NCBI GenBank assembly: GCA_020746105.1
Contig: CM036619.1
Span: 69,863,635-69,927,634, forward strand
Direction of reading: 5' to 3'
Length of the DNA: 64,000 nucleotides
Source of the DNA: Trogon surrucura
Taxonomy: Eukaryota; Chordata; Aves; Trogoniformes; Trogonidae
Made by a program: the position numbers and the translations under genes. This document shows positions 1-11,200 of the stretch, one piece after another. Position 1 is the stretch's first letter, and the number at the start of each line of letters is the position of its first letter. Below the pieces are notes generated by a model. The model was not told the DNA's origin, did no database searches, and saw only the letters and a program-made list of their open reading frames with translations.

Positions 1-294
1 GGGCCGCTCCGCGCGCTGGGCCGCTCGCCCTTCTGTTCCCTGGCGCCGTGGTGGCGGGCGGCGGCGCTGCCCTCGCCGGCGAGCCGGGCCCTGCCGCCGT
101 GGTGCGGGGAGGCCGCGCCCCGCTCGCTGCTGGCCTTCCCGCCGCCTCCCGGGCTGCTGCCGCCGCTGGCCGCCGGGCTGAAGACGAAGACGTCGTTGAG
201 GCGGCGCTGCAAGGACTGCTTCATCGTCCGGCGGCGGGGCCGGCTCTACGTCTGCTGCAAGACCAACCCCCGGCACAAGCAGCGGAAGCTGTAG
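1..294 (+). CDS. MRPL36: Mitochondrial large-ribosomal-subunit protein bL36m, C-terminal 97 codons (5' partial)
   Basis: bL36m is the smallest zinc-ribbon protein of the mitochondrial 39S subunit; it is nuclear-encoded and imported into the matrix. The frame is open from base 1 to the TAG at 292-294 and contains no ATG, so the start lies left of the window. Counting the first visible codon as 1, residues 61-97 hold the conserved L36 core: [16 protein letters not shown], then [21 protein letters not shown]. The zinc ligands fit the bacterial L36 spacing: C70, C73, then C86 after 12 residues, then H92. C85 is an additional cysteine next to a ligand. The upstream stretch, with [15 protein letters not shown] at about residues 44-58, resembles the presequence and linker of vertebrate MRPL36 (human protein about 103 residues). 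The GTG-initiated frame at 48-449 is an out-of-frame shadow. In human, NDUFS6 is divergently transcribed from the other side. Confidence 0.95.
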   Translation, partial: GPLRALGRSPFCSLAPWWRAAALPSPASRALPPWCGEAAPRSLLAFPPPPGLLPPLAAGLKTKTSLRRRCKDCFIVRRRGRLYVCCKTNPRHKQRKL

Positions 295-540
295 GCCCGC
301 GGCCGGGAGCCTCAGCCGGCCGGGAGCGCCGCTGCGGGAACGCGGGGCGGCGAGAATCAGCGCGGCGGCGTTCGCTGGTCGGGCCTCGGGTCCTGGTTCC
401 TGCGTCCCTCGGACCGCTGCTTCCTCCCCGGCTGCCGGGGTGCTCCTGAGGGCTGGCTGCGAGGGACACGAGTCGGTGACAGTGTTCCGTCTTAACGCTG
501 GCGTAGAGCGAGTTAAGTTCTCGACGGCCCTCGCAGTAAC
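1..540. other. CpG-rich segment covering the MRPL36 3' part
   Basis: The first half kilobase is very GC-rich with dense CpG, and composition falls sharply to AT-rich after about 540. It looks like the inner side of a CpG island. The promoter itself, probably shared with NDUFS6 as in human, would be left of the window. Confidence 0.7.
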
Positions 541-698
541 TTCAGATCGTGGATGCTGAGAACCGAAATGGCAAGCCACAGCGTTCAGGACCTTTTGTCA
601 TCTTAGCCGTGAAGCCTTACTTTAATCACCTTGCTGTTAAGGACAGAGCGAACCATTGGATTCTGAGATGCATTTGCAGCTAATTAAAGGAAAATGAA

Positions 699-704
699 AA
701 TAAA
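699..704 (+). promoter_or_regulatory. Poly(A) signal AATAAA of MRPL36
   Basis: A canonical AATAAA lies about 405 bases after the MRPL36 stop and is followed by a GT-rich stretch (ctgttgattgtg), as expected of a cleavage site near 715-725. No earlier AATAAA occurs between the stop codon and this point. The 3' UTR would be roughly 295-720. Confidence 0.75.
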
Positions 705-865
705 CGCTGTTGATTGTGCATTATTATGATAAACGATGATTCTTAAAAAAAAACCTAAGTGTTGAAAGCTGTGACAGCAGAACCAATAGTTTCAAATTCA
801 GGTGTGCTCTTAAGTGGCAAATATTAAATATGGTACATAGAAAGATAATGTTCTGGCTTTTGACT

Positions 866-1448
866 TGTTTGGTGTTTTAGCCCCAGCTGGCAACTAGGCC
901 CTGTGCAGATTCTTGCTCACCCCACCTTTGCCCAGTGGAATGAGGGGGAGAACTGGGAGGGGGGGAAAAAAAAGGCCAAACTCTAAAATTCATAGGTTGA
1001 GATTAGAACAGTTTGATAACCGAAATAAAATATAGTAATAATATTTTTACTACTAATAATAATAATAACAAAAAGAGAGAAATAAAACCCAATAAAAGTC
1101 AAGTGATGCACAATGCAGTTGCTCAGCGCTTGCTGAGTAATGCCTGAGCAGAGATCCCCCTGCCCCAGCCAATTACCTTCAGGTGATGTGCTGAGCATGG
1201 CATTCCTATGGTACGGAACATCCCTTGGGCTAGTTGAGGTCAGCTGTCCGTGCCATGCTCCTTCCCAGCTCCATGTGCACCTGCTCAGAGAGCAACCATG
1301 GGAACTGAAAAATCCTCAATTTAGGATAAGCACTATTTAGCAGCAATTAAAACATCAGTGTGTTACCAGCATTGTTCTCACAGTAAATCCAAACAACAGC
1401 ACTGTACCAGCTACTAGAAGGAAAACTATCCCAGCTGAAACTAGGACA
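866..1448 (-). mobile_element. Old solo LTR, avian ERVL-like
   Basis: A 583 bp block begins TGTTTGGTG and ends CTAGGACA, giving TG...CA ends on both strands. Read on the - strand it follows a common avian LTR: a start like tgtcctagtttcagctggg, a mid-part with CAGCTGACC, an ATT-rich stretch around 1030-1070, and an end like gctggggctaaaac. I recognise the family from its general layout in bird sequences and am not certain of its catalogue name. No internal retroviral sequence lies beside it, so it is a solo LTR. No matching target duplication is visible, which suggests it is old. Ends are good to a few bases. Confidence 0.72.
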
Positions 1449-3781
1449 GCGTGGTTCATAGGTGAGGTAAAACTTTTAACTATTGAGCTGCAGCAGACAT
1501 AAGCCCATGTACTTTTGGTAATGCCAATGTAAATAATGCTGCTTATCCCTGTGAGGGTTTTTTTTTTTTATTGGGGGGGGGATGTGATATTTTAATTAGT
1601 ATAAAGTAAGCATCACTTTTTAACGTCTAATGTCATAATTTAATGATATATTGACCACTCACCATGTATTCGTAAGCATTTTTAGACTCTTTCTTCGTTT
1701 GGAGTAGTCCTCTCTGATGTTTCTGGTGTAACTACTATTCCGCAGTTTCCCAGACCTTAACCCAAATGAAAAGCTAATACGGAGGAATCCTTGCCTTTTG
1801 GGTGGAGTTTTTGAAACATACTGTGTAGGTGTCTACAGCAAAGAAGATAATTTCAGATTCCAGCTGATTTGCCTTATGTTTCTGCAAAGCTTTAGGCTCA
1901 CTCAGATAAGTCAGTGAGGCTTTAGAATTATCTTTTTCTTGTTTTAGTACAACTTTCCCTGTGTCCCTTGAAACAACTCTGTCCTAATAGAGGTGTGGGG
2001 AGAATGACTGACAACAATAATGCCTTAGATGTTCATGTAGCCAGGCGTACTGCTGAATGCAAACTCCAGTGGACTGGTTGGTACTCATGGATTACAATTA
2101 GACACCCAAAAATTGCTACAGTCCCCAGAGGTGTTTCTTGTACTTCTGAATATGGCTGTGCCCGAGGCAGGACTGTTCGATCTTCATATGAACTGCAAGT
2201 TCTCAACTGAATGTACCAAGCAAAACTTTTGGATAGTTACCAAGTCACTGTTACAAGTGTGCCAGAGCACTGTGAGAGAGTGTCCCCAACTTAGAAGAAG
2301 TGAAATGAGTTGAGCACTGTGTTTGAGGTTGCTATAACACTGAATGGTATCATGACTTGAACTTTTCTACCCAGTTTTAATCTCATGACTTTAAAATTGC
2401 AGCAGCTTTTATAATTGCATTTTTTATTTATTTATTTTTATAGGTGCTTGCTGGTCAGTATGAAGCTAAGGCTGGAAAGCTGTTTCTAAGCAACCCAGAG
2501 GCAATAGTTACTGATTTCCACATGTTGGGCAGTCTGTCTTTTCACTCATCTAATCAGTGGAAAGGTGGGTTTGGAAAGAGAGCAGCGGGTTAGTTAACGT
2601 ACACATCTTGTTTAGGCATACATCAAAAAAGTTCATGGCAATGAAGGGGGAGAGAAATGGCTAGCTTCATCTAAATAAAATGTAAAAGCCTCCACAAAAC
2701 CAAAGAACCTAAAAGTGGTGGAAAACTTGCTGTACTTCAGAAGATTTGATTGAAATTTAAGCATGCACAAATAAGAACTTTTACTTTCTAAATACCTGCA
2801 GCTTGTGTCTGTAAATAAAATGTGAGCAGAGGTATCTCTTGGAGAAGTTCTACACCTTCAAGACGCTTTGCCAGTTAAGCAGCCTAAGCAACTGGAGAAT
2901 TTAAAAGCTCTAATTCTCAGATTAGAGTTAATGTACACATTTCTGGGTGTGTGCTTTGTGTTTGGTTCTGGGAGAAGAAAAAGCCTGTGTGCTGTAAACC
3001 CTTGTGCTACCTTTTGAGTGTCAGTGTTACTACACCTTTAAGATCAGCATTGTATAGTAATTTCCAGGCCCACTCACTTTCCTGGAAGAGGATGAGGACT
3101 GTGCAAGGAGTAAGCTGTGGACTGAAAGAGTTGATCATGAGGTGAAGCAAGAGTCTGCAGAGGTGTTTCTTTTTAGGAAGAATAATTGACAACTGGTCTT
3201 ACTGCTTCCCAAACAGTTCATCCAGCCCCTTGGTTCTGTCAAGGGCAACATCAGAGAGAGACCTGCAGCTACTGAGTTGCCAGGGCTAGGAGCAGCAGTC
3301 AGTCTGTGGCCAGACCTTTTGAATGCAGTATTGTGAGGAACTCAGGGACAGATTTACTCTTTCCAGGCTGGTGTCTGTTAAATACAGTCTATACTCTGCA
3401 AGAGAGGAATGAAATTTAGGGGTACGGTTACTGTAGAGCAGACAGAGAAACAAATTGCTGTATTTTCATCTCCCCTGTTGGCTTAAGACTTAACTTTTTC
3501 ATACAGTGCTGACTCAGCAGCCTATTTCAGCAGCTTATAATTAGGAAAAATTGTTTCGCAGTTAAAGCCATTGAATTTAGTGGTGCTAGTCAGAAGCTTG
3601 AGATGTGGAGTCATTTGAATTCAGGTGTTTAATATGGCTGTGAATTACTCATGTATCATAATCTGAATGGTCAGTTTGTGATACCTGGGGTAGAGCGTTC
3701 GGAAGAATGGAGCATTCATGGCCATCACTGAAACAGTGTATTTGGTCATGTTAATAGATTTTGGAAAGAGGATTATAGGAT
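1449..3781. other. Intergenic, no gene recognised
   Basis: AT-rich single-copy-looking DNA with short homopolymers (T-run near 1560) and no frame resembling a known protein. The short open frames here lack family motifs. Confidence 0.6.
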
Positions 3782-3885
3782 TAGAAACTAGAAGGCTCTG
3801 AATTGTAATTTTCCTCTCCCATTGACTTGCTGTATAATCATGAAAAAGTAATTTTGCCTTTGTCTCAGTTTCTCCATCTGTTAGC
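3782..3885 (+). repeat. Decayed MIR-like CORE-SINE fragment
   Basis: The stretch runs parallel to the conserved part of MIR: gaaggctctgaatt, then attgacttgctgtat, then gaaaaagtaattttgcc, then ctcagtttctccatctgtta. This matches the order of the MIR core, whose last motif reads cctcagtttcc-catctgtaa. It is heavily diverged, as expected of an element predating the bird radiation. Confidence 0.55.
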
Positions 3886-4337
3886 AGAACTACTGCATCT
3901 CACACTTCTAAGTGCCATTTTTTTTTCAGTTGATGTCCACAAACTTCTACAGAGATGTCCTAAAAAAAAATCACATTCTATAGCTTTCTGTAATTTGGAT
4001 GACATGAGGAAGGTGATGCTGGTTGTGATGCACATTTATTTTAGGTTTGCTTGCAACTACTGCAAAACAAGAAGCTGAAATAACATCAGCCAGTATCCTA
4101 ATGGGTCATATCCTCCACTACAGGCTTTCTGAATGCTGTGCTACTTAAACATCTGTTTTCAAAGGGTAGGGTACACAACTGCTTCTTAAGATACCCAGGC
4201 CAAAAATTTAGTTATGGAATGCTAAAAATAATGATGTAAGTTAGTTCCATAATTGCCTGTGTTTTCTTTTTTTTTTATTTCTCCTTCTTCCGCAGATGTT
4301 GTGTGGGCAGAAGATGAAAGGGAGGGAAATAATAAGG

Positions 4338-5354
4338 TGTCATGGTCCCAGCCGACTGGGACAAAAAAACCGACGTGGCCTCCAGCTTACTTCTCCCCTC
4401 ATCCCCATTTCAACAGTGATGTGGGGGGAGACAGTTCAACTAAAAAAGCTCAAGGATTTGAGATTAAGGATAGGGAGGGTAATAATGTACCATTTAACGT
4501 GGCAAGTAAGGAACCGGAGCAACTTGGGGAGAAAAATACAGATTTAATTCACCGCCACCATTTACGAAGTAGGACAGTGAGAGGAATATATCAATAAATG
4601 TGACCCGATCTTAAATACACTTCACCTTCACTTCTCCCACCCCTCCCATCTTCCCAACTACCTCCTGCCCCCCATCAGAGCAAGGGGGCAGGAGGTGGGA
4701 AGTGCAGTCCCTCTGGCCATTACTCATTGTCCATGGCAGCTCCTCCTTGAGAAAGAGGGCTCCTCGCAGTCTTTGCTTCCTGCTGCATGGTGCCCACCTC
4801 ACAGGAGGCAATCCTCTTCCTGCTTGTGAGTCCATCGGGGCCACAGATTGCTTTGGGCATGTCCCCTGCTGATGCTTGGTCTCTCTCCCCTCTCACATGG
4901 GGCTCTGCACATACCAAGGCATCCTGGAAGTTCTTGTCACTGTCGATTCCCTCAGCTGGTGGGCAGTCACCTTCCTGCCATCTCAACCACCAAGGGCTTC
5001 AAAGAAAGGTCCTGCTCCAGCAGCCTTCTCCCTCTCCTTCTCCTCAGGGGCTCTTCTCCCTCTCTCTCTTCTTAGGGCAATGTTCCTTTGTTCTCCTCTT
5101 ACCTCCCCCTACTCCAACAGAAAAAGAACTCCCCAACATTAAAGACAGGACCGCTCAAAACAAGACAAAACCAAAAGAGAGAGATAGAACAATGGCATCA
5201 CCTCTTCAGTACCTTGATGGCAGAGGCACTGATTGGCCTGGCCCTGGCCAGAGGCAGGTCCAACTCCTACCTTGGGGTAGGAAAGGCTCTCGAATCTTCA
5301 CACAAGTCTACTCCCACTTACACAAAAAACTCCTCCAGACTCAAACCCATGACA
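4338..5354 (-). mobile_element. Old solo LTR, about 1 kb, avian ERVL-like
   Basis: The block has inverted termini TGTCATGG (4338-4345) and CCCATGACA (5346-5354) and is more GC-rich than its flanks. Its 3' end on the - strand (ttaatctcaaatccttgagc ... tcggctgggaccatgaca) is laid out like that of the LTR at 866-1448, so I infer the same orientation and the same broad group. A short AGG is shared at both flanks, but a full target duplication is not clear. The 196-codon + strand frame at 4787-5377 lies inside it and is not a gene. No internal viral region is present. The catalogue name is not known to me. Confidence 0.65.
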
Positions 5355-8296
5355 AGGAAAACGCAGCTAGAGCATAAAATGGTTTAGGGGGCAAACAGGA
5401 TCCAGTAACACAGGAATAATCCATATACTGGAAACTGAAATAAGACTCAATCTCCAATTACATTTTTCAGCTTCTGGTTTCCTGTCAGTTTTGGGTCTCA
5501 GTTACCCCTTCCAGAAATTCCTCATTCTTCTTTAAATCCCCACAGTGGAGTAGGAGCGTGACAACTGATATCTCCTGTGACTTCCTCCATTGTACAGTTA
5601 TGAAAATCATTTGCAGTTGTGAGTGACTGAACTTGCTTAACTCCTCTGGACTGTTCCAGGGAATGAGACTGTCAGATTCCTGATATGCAACAGGTAGAGC
5701 TGTATTTAGGTCAACTGGAGGATAAATCTTAGAGCTCCTGTATATTAATGACTTGTCAGACTTCGTCTGTGGTTGGGTGTGTGGGAATTGCAGTATCGGT
5801 TGCTGAATTCAGGACAATAGCTTTTCAATGATGACAGGTGAGGGAGAAGTCTTTCGGAACTGTAGTACTGGGAGAGCTGGGTCTGCTTGGATTGAGGTGA
5901 TACACACTGAGGTTAGATGATTGACAGCTGGCTTTTCCACATTCTGACACCACCAAAATTAGTTTCTGCGACTCAGTTAAAATAATAGCTTTTTTTTAGT
6001 TCTGTAGACACCATGTTGCTTTTCAAATTATTTTATCATGCCATTTACATAAGCAAAAAAAAATAAAAATAAGCACAAAAAAGAACAGACCTTAAGGTAA
6101 TTGCTAATGTCTTTGCAATGTGTTAACAATTGAAGACTTTTCTTTATTTGTAGAGGTGAAGTATATGACTCCTGTTCTGTAATATCCATGAGTCTATGTC
6201 TAGGCAAAGGAAAATGCAAAGTTGAAATTTATTATGTCACAGGAAAAACAAAGTGAAAACATAAACATTCTCAAACAAGGGAAAAGAAAGTGAGAAACAG
6301 GCAGCTTTCTCTTAGTGGTGTATCAGTGCAAATGGGCACAATGTGCTGTTGCAGGCACTGTTCATGCCAAGGTCTTCCTGTGGTTTCTTCCTGAGCTCCA
6401 TGCCCCTGATATTAGAGAGGTTTCGTTATCAAAGTAGTTGTACCTTCATTGTTACCATATTCTAAAGTTCTGAATCAGAAAGGGTGGATGTACCTTGATA
6501 AACACTGCTGAGAACTATCAAATGAGTTTTAAGATGCAAATTAAAGACACAGTAGTTCCATTCAGTTTTTATGCTGATTATGCATTTAAGTACTTGAATT
6601 CATTCCATTGCAGCTCATCAGATTATTAACTTGGACATTTAAATCCGCACCAGTATCTTGAATTTGGGGGGGGGTAAGGAGGGCTGAACACTTTAGCCCC
6701 AGAGGCTGAGAAGGGGCTGGCTTCTTTCCATCTAGTCAGGACAGCTTAACTCACCACACCTCTGAGGGGTCATCCCTTCACCTGTCCAGTCTCCTCTGTT
6801 CTCCAGCACTGAATTTGTCTTCCTGAAGGAATAGCTGAACTACCCACGAAACTGTTATTGAACTGTCACACTTTACAGCCCAGTTTATTTAGGTAAGTGG
6901 TGGTGTTTTACTTCTATACCTCTGGGAGATAAACTGCAGCAGTTTCGTTATTGCTCCGTCTCGCACTTGTAGTGGAGGCTGCAATCTTTATAAGAGCTTC
7001 ATCACAGTGAAGACATTGAAGCTGATCTAAAAATGATGAAAGTGGATATGGGGAGAATATTGGCACCCAAGATGAAGCTGTCACTTGCTAGAGTTATCCA
7101 CCTGCCTCCAGAAATGGAAAATTCACCATTTCACCTAGAAACTTGTGCATCAGGCTTTGATATTTGTTGTCTATAAATGTGTTGTCTGTAAATGTTGAAA
7201 GAGAGTATTTTTCAAGAAGCCACCTGTTTTTATGTGCCACACTGAGTAAAAAGGAAAAAAAAAAGGTGAACTTTATGAAGGTGTTTGATCTAAATATACA
7301 TTGATTCTGTTTAGTGGTTGAAAGCAAGCAAAAAAACAGACAGGGAATAAAGTAATCCTTTCTGTTGTACATGATTGAAGATTAGTAATGGACAGTGCCT
7401 AAAGCATAAAATTTTCCCCATAGCCTCATTATCATCAGTACTATTTTGCTGATTTTTATTACCCTGAATTTTTTGGTATATGACCCTGAAACCACAGTGA
7501 AAGACATTCAAATTTCATGATGGTTCCTATTTGCAGTTATGCTTTGACATCTGTTACTCGAGCAGTTGTTAATTCATATACATATACTAGGATGTTTTTT
7601 AGAGCTTTGAAACATGAGACATCTCATGGATCAGTCTGAATCACTCTGGTTTCGCTCCTGCATCTTGTTCACTTGATCATCTGCCCTGCATGCATGATGG
7701 ACAGCTTCCAGGATGCTTGCTTTCCTCAAACAAAACCCAGAAACAGCTCAGTGTCTAAGCTAGTCCAGCTTCTTCTCATGGCTAGTTCCTGCAGCCCATT
7801 CCAGGTCTCTGGTACTACTCCAGCTGGCCTTGATGTCTCACATGACTTCATACTGTAGCCTTCTGGACTCAGCGTACATCCTTGGCATCATCCAACAAAA
7901 GCACAAACATGGAGGGCTGCAAATCACCCTCCTCGTTGTCTTGGGCACATAGTAAGGAAATGCTATTTTTTGAAGGAACTTAAGATTTTTAACACATGAT
8001 GTTCAAAGAGGGGTCAGGAGGGAAAACAGGCAAGGAAAGAAGGAGATTGTGATGGAAGATCCTTTCTGGAGAGCTTTAGGTGAATCCTTTGATGCTGCTT
8101 GAAAAAGTGAAGAGCAAAACTAAAAGAAGCCCACATCAGGACTCTCAGTGGGCAGGGGGGCATTCGGGTGCCAAGCATGGGTCAGACTATGATTGTGTCA
8201 GAGAGCTGTGGTGGCAGGGCTACTGGTAGGGGCCGAGGTGGAGGTCATGGCCCATGAAATGTTCAGCATTGGTGTCTTGTTAAGCATGACGTAGTT
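5355..8296. other. Intergenic, no gene recognised
   Basis: Mostly AT-rich with somewhat GC-richer patches at about 6660-6830 and 7640-7940 and a G-run at 6666. No protein family, RNA gene or recognisable element was seen on either strand. Confidence 0.55.
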
Positions 8297-8482
8297 CACA
8301 GAATCACAGAATCACAGAGTGTTAGAGATTGGAAGGGACCTCAAAGATCATCTAGTCCAATCCCCCTGCCAGAGCAGGATCACCTACAGTAGAGCGCACA
8401 GGAACGTGTCCAGGCGGGTTTTGAATGTCTTCAGAAAAGGAGACTCCACAACCTCCCTGGGCAGCCTGTGCCAGTGCTCAGT
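8297..8482 (-). mobile_element. CR1 LINE, 3' tail fragment
   Basis: The left edge holds two copies of the octamer-type tail (cacagaatcacagaatcac), followed by the reverse complement of the CR1 3' UTR (gggacctcaaagatcatcta) and the last codons of ORF2. Similarity stops near 8482. It is 5'-truncated to about 190 bp, as most CR1 copies are. Confidence 0.93.
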
Positions 8483-8709
8483 GTCTATGAGTAGTATGGT
8501 CACAGTCAGCTGTAGACCAGTTTGTTGAGGGAGTGGTCATCACTGGAAAAAGTCATAAAGGCCATATATATACATAAACTCCAGCTGCTTGCTATTCTCA
8601 CAACTACTTAATATAATCATTTAAATAAATTCATTACATTCTGCGTTGAAAATTGTCTTGCTAACAGTGCTTTTTGAAAGATAGTCTTGAACTTTCCTCC
8701 CTTCCAAAT

Positions 8710-8951
8710 CTTCTAAATCCAGCTCCACATTTATTCAGGACTTGTTTATACTTATGCCAGCATCATCGTTAATGTTAAATAGCATTTCTATTAGTGGGGA
8801 ATCTACCTGCTTGATAGTAGTTTCTGCGCAGCTATCATGTCCTTTCTCAGTCTTTGTTTTCCTACGCTAAACAAGGCATTTTAGTCTTTTTTCGTGAAAC
8901 AGACTTTCTGCTCCTCTCATCAACCTAATAGCCCTTTTGTGTAACTTTTGT
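8710..8951 (-). mobile_element. Ancient CR1/L3-type LINE fragment
   Basis: Reverse-strand phrases typical of old amniote CR1/L3 ORF2 ends can be followed in order: ttaatgttaaatagcatttc, then ctttgttttcctacgctaaac, then caacctaatagcccttttgt. It is strongly diverged from the young CR1 that abuts it at 8952. The young element appears to have landed in or at the edge of this relic. Confidence 0.65.
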
Positions 8952-10216
8952 ATCATAGAATCATAGAATCATAGAATGTTAGGGATTGAAAGGGACCTTG
9001 AAAGATCATCAAGTCCAATCCCCCTGCCAGAGCAGGAATGCCTAGATAATGTTACATAGGAACGTGTCCAGGCAGGTCTTGAATGTCTCCAGAGAAGGAG
9101 ACTCCACAACCCCTCTGGGCAGCCTGTGCCAGGGCTCCGTCACCCTCAATGAGAAGAAGTTTCTTCTCGAGTTTAAGCGGAACCTCTTATGTTCCAGTTT
9201 CAGCCCATTACCCCTTGTCCTATCAGTGGTTGTCACCGAGAAGAGCCTGGCTCCATCCTCGTGACACTCACCCTTGATATATTTGTAAACATTAATGAGG
9301 TCACCCCTCAGCCTCCTCTTCTCCAAACTAAAGAGCCCCACCTCCTTCAGTCTTTTCTCATAAGGGAGATGCTCCACTCCCTTAATCATCCTAGTTGCCC
9401 TGTGCTGGACTCTCTCCAGCAGTTCCCTGTCTTTCTTGAGCTGAGGGGCCCAGAACTGGACACAGTATTCCAGATATGGCCTCACCAGGGCAGAGTAGAG
9501 GGGAAGGAGAACCTCTCTTGACCTACTAACCACCCCTCTTCTAATACACCCCAGGATGCCATTGGCTTTCCTGGCCACAAGGGCACAGTGCTGGCTCATG
9601 GTCATCCTGCTGTCCACCAAGACTCCCAGGTCCCTTTCCCCTACACTACTCTCTAATAAGTCATTCCCCAACTTATACTGGAACCTGGGGTTGTTCCTAC
9701 CCAGATGCAAGACCCTACATTTACCCTTGTTATATTTCATTAAATTTTTCCCCGCCCAACGCTCCAGCCTGTCCAGGTCTCGCTGGATGGCAGCACAGCC
9801 TTCTGGTGTGTCAGCCACTCCTCCCAGCTTGGTTTCATCAGCAAACTTGCTGATAGTACTCTCTAGTCCCTCATCCAAGTCATCGATGAATATATTGAAT
9901 AATACTGGTCCCAGTACCGACCCTTGAGGCACTCCACTGGATACAGGCCTCCAACCAGACTCTGCCCCATTGACCAAAACTCTTTGGCTTCTTCCCCTTA
10001 GCCAGTTCACAGTCCACCTCACTACCCGAGAGTCTAGACCACACTTCCTCAGTTTAGCAGCAAGGATGCTGTGGGAGACTGTGTCAAATGCTTTACTGAA
10101 GTCAAGGTAGACCACATCCACTGCTCTGCCATCATCTATCCACCTTGTTATATCCTCATAAAAGGCTATGAGGTTAGTCAAGCACGACTTCCCTTTGGTG
10201 AAGCCATGTTGACTGT
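8952..10216 (-). mobile_element. Young CR1 LINE, 5'-truncated, 1.27 kb
   Basis: The 3' end lies at the left with three octamer-type units (atcatagaatcatagaatca). The body is the reverse complement of the CR1 3' UTR and the RT half of ORF2. Homology ends near 10216, just after the codons for a [12 protein letters not shown]-type motif, so the element lacks the endonuclease and the first part of the RT domain. It is nearly identical over its 3' 600 bp to the copy at 23908-24506. Confidence 0.96.
9042..10181 (-). CDS. CR1 ORF2 fragment: reverse transcriptase, 379 codons
   Basis: This is the C-terminal part of the CR1 ORF2 polyprotein, the endonuclease/reverse transcriptase that copies CR1 RNA into the genome. 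Visible are RT motif A ([16 protein letters not shown], near residue 23), motif B ([16 protein letters not shown], near 80), motif C, and the conserved tail [20 protein letters not shown] followed by [19 protein letters not shown]. Motif C reads FADE instead of FADD: the codon for the second catalytic aspartate is GAA. The frame is otherwise open to the stop. The element is 5'-truncated, so no native start is present and the listed start is only the first ATG. It is not a host gene and is probably inactive. Confidence 0.93.
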   Translation of the reverse strand: MTNLIAFYEDITRWIDDGRAVDVVYLDFSKAFDTVSHSILAAKLRKCGLDSRVVRWTVNWLRGRSQRVLVNGAESGWRPVSSGVPQGSVLGPVLFNIFIDDLDEGLESTISKFADETKLGGVADTPEGCAAIQRDLDRLERWAGKNLMKYNKGKCRVLHLGRNNPRFQYKLGNDLLESSVGERDLGVLVDSRMTMSQHCALVARKANGILGCIRRGVVSRSREVLLPLYSALVRPYLEYCVQFWAPQLKKDRELLERVQHRATRMIKGVEHLPYEKRLKEVGLFSLEKRRLRGDLINVYKYIKGECHEDGARLFSVTTTDRTRGNGLKLEHKRFRLNSRRNFFSLRVTEPWHRLPRGVVESPSLETFKTCLDTFLCNII

Positions 10217-10245
10217 GTGAGATAAGGTTTGTAAGGAGATGTAGC

Positions 10246-10375
10246 GTATTTTATTAGCTCACTGATATGGTTAGAAAAGAACAGGAAAGCTTTTGAGTAT
10301 GCAAGTCATTCTCACGTATGCCCAAAGCTTACCAGCTTTTTTTTCCAGCTGTCTCAATTGTCTAATAAAAGATAC
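10246..10375. repeat. Foldback (inverted-arm) repeat, about 130 bp
   Basis: The left arm (from gtattttattagctcactga to aaagctt, 10246-10292) and the right arm (from aaagcttaccagc to tctaataaaagatac, about 10324-10375) are imperfect reverse complements around a short loop. Phrases such as ttttattagaccaactgata and a mirrored taataaaagat arm are known from an old reptile and bird repeat of the foldback or MITE kind. I infer an ancient non-autonomous element and cannot name the family. It lies about 30 bp beyond the 5' edge of the young CR1. Confidence 0.5.
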
Positions 10376-10964
10376 TGCCTCTGCCTACAAGCATTTCCTC
10401 TCATACATTCTTAGACATTATTTGCTACACCATACACCTTTTGAGTTAATACTTTCAAAAATATTTTATGTAATTTTGTCCTCCCAAATATTTCTGATTT
10501 TGCCAATACGATAGATGAATATCCACTCTGTGTTTCTTGGAAACTCACCTCACACTAGATATTTTAGGATCGCCTTTGAACAACCCATAGGCCAGCTTAC
10601 GCTGCTGCCTCAGCATCTTTACTTGAGATACCAGTATGCACAGTTTTCTGTCCTACAAAAGTAACCAGCAACCTACTTTCCTTCAGTTTGTGGGACATTT
10701 TATTCTTCCTATACAATATTTCTGGTTTCCCCCATATTGGTTTTCTATTGCTACCTTGCCTGCACATTTGATTGAATATCCTGCTTTTCGTGCAATGTCA
10801 GAAGGTACACACAACTAGCTTCTCCTCTCAATAAATATGCGGGGCTTTAGCACACCCATTTGATACCTCTCTTTTAGTCACTTCCTCATTAACCTTAAAA
10901 TTCATTAGGTAGTCCTCCTTTTCTCTGTTTTAACTACTGCATAAATGACCTGTCATGTGTTTTC
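10376..10964. other. Intergenic, no gene recognised
   Basis: AT-rich sequence between two ancient repeat relics. It may contain unrecognisable remains of the CR1/L3 element seen on both sides, but I could not follow any motif through it. Confidence 0.4.
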
Positions 10965-11200
10965 CTGAAGTCCTGCTAGATTAGATTTAGTGTACTTTCC
11001 CCTTTTAGAAAAAGTCAAAGAAAGATACTTTTGTTTGACATGATGTACACGTGCTGCATCATGTTTCGTTTAATCCTGTTTTCTTTCAATTTTCGTGTCA
11101 TTACTTTCCTTCTACATCAAAACCCTTTTACACCGGAATTTAGTTTAGAAGCTTGTGGTACTTACTTTCCACTGCTGGTATTCCAGGATTTTTAAAAAAA
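10965..11200 (-). mobile_element. Ancient CR1/L3-type LINE fragment (RT N-terminal side)
   Basis: The order of phrases (tcctgaagtcctgctagatt, then gacatgatgtacacgtgctg, then the tcatgtttcg and ttactttcct stretches) follows the reverse complement of the old CR1/L3 RT region upstream of motif A. In intact copies that region encodes the SCLTNL and HGF motifs. It is in the same orientation as the relic at 8710-8951 and may be the other half of the same element. Confidence 0.5.

Noticed and set aside
48-449. 133-codon frame starting at GTG
   Set aside because: It is out of frame with the recognisable MRPL36 protein that ends at 294; alanine, glycine and arginine-rich shadow in CpG-rich DNA.
4787-5377. 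196-codon + frame
   Set aside because: Lies within the LTR at 4338-5354 and is low-complexity Ser/Pro/Leu; no protein family.
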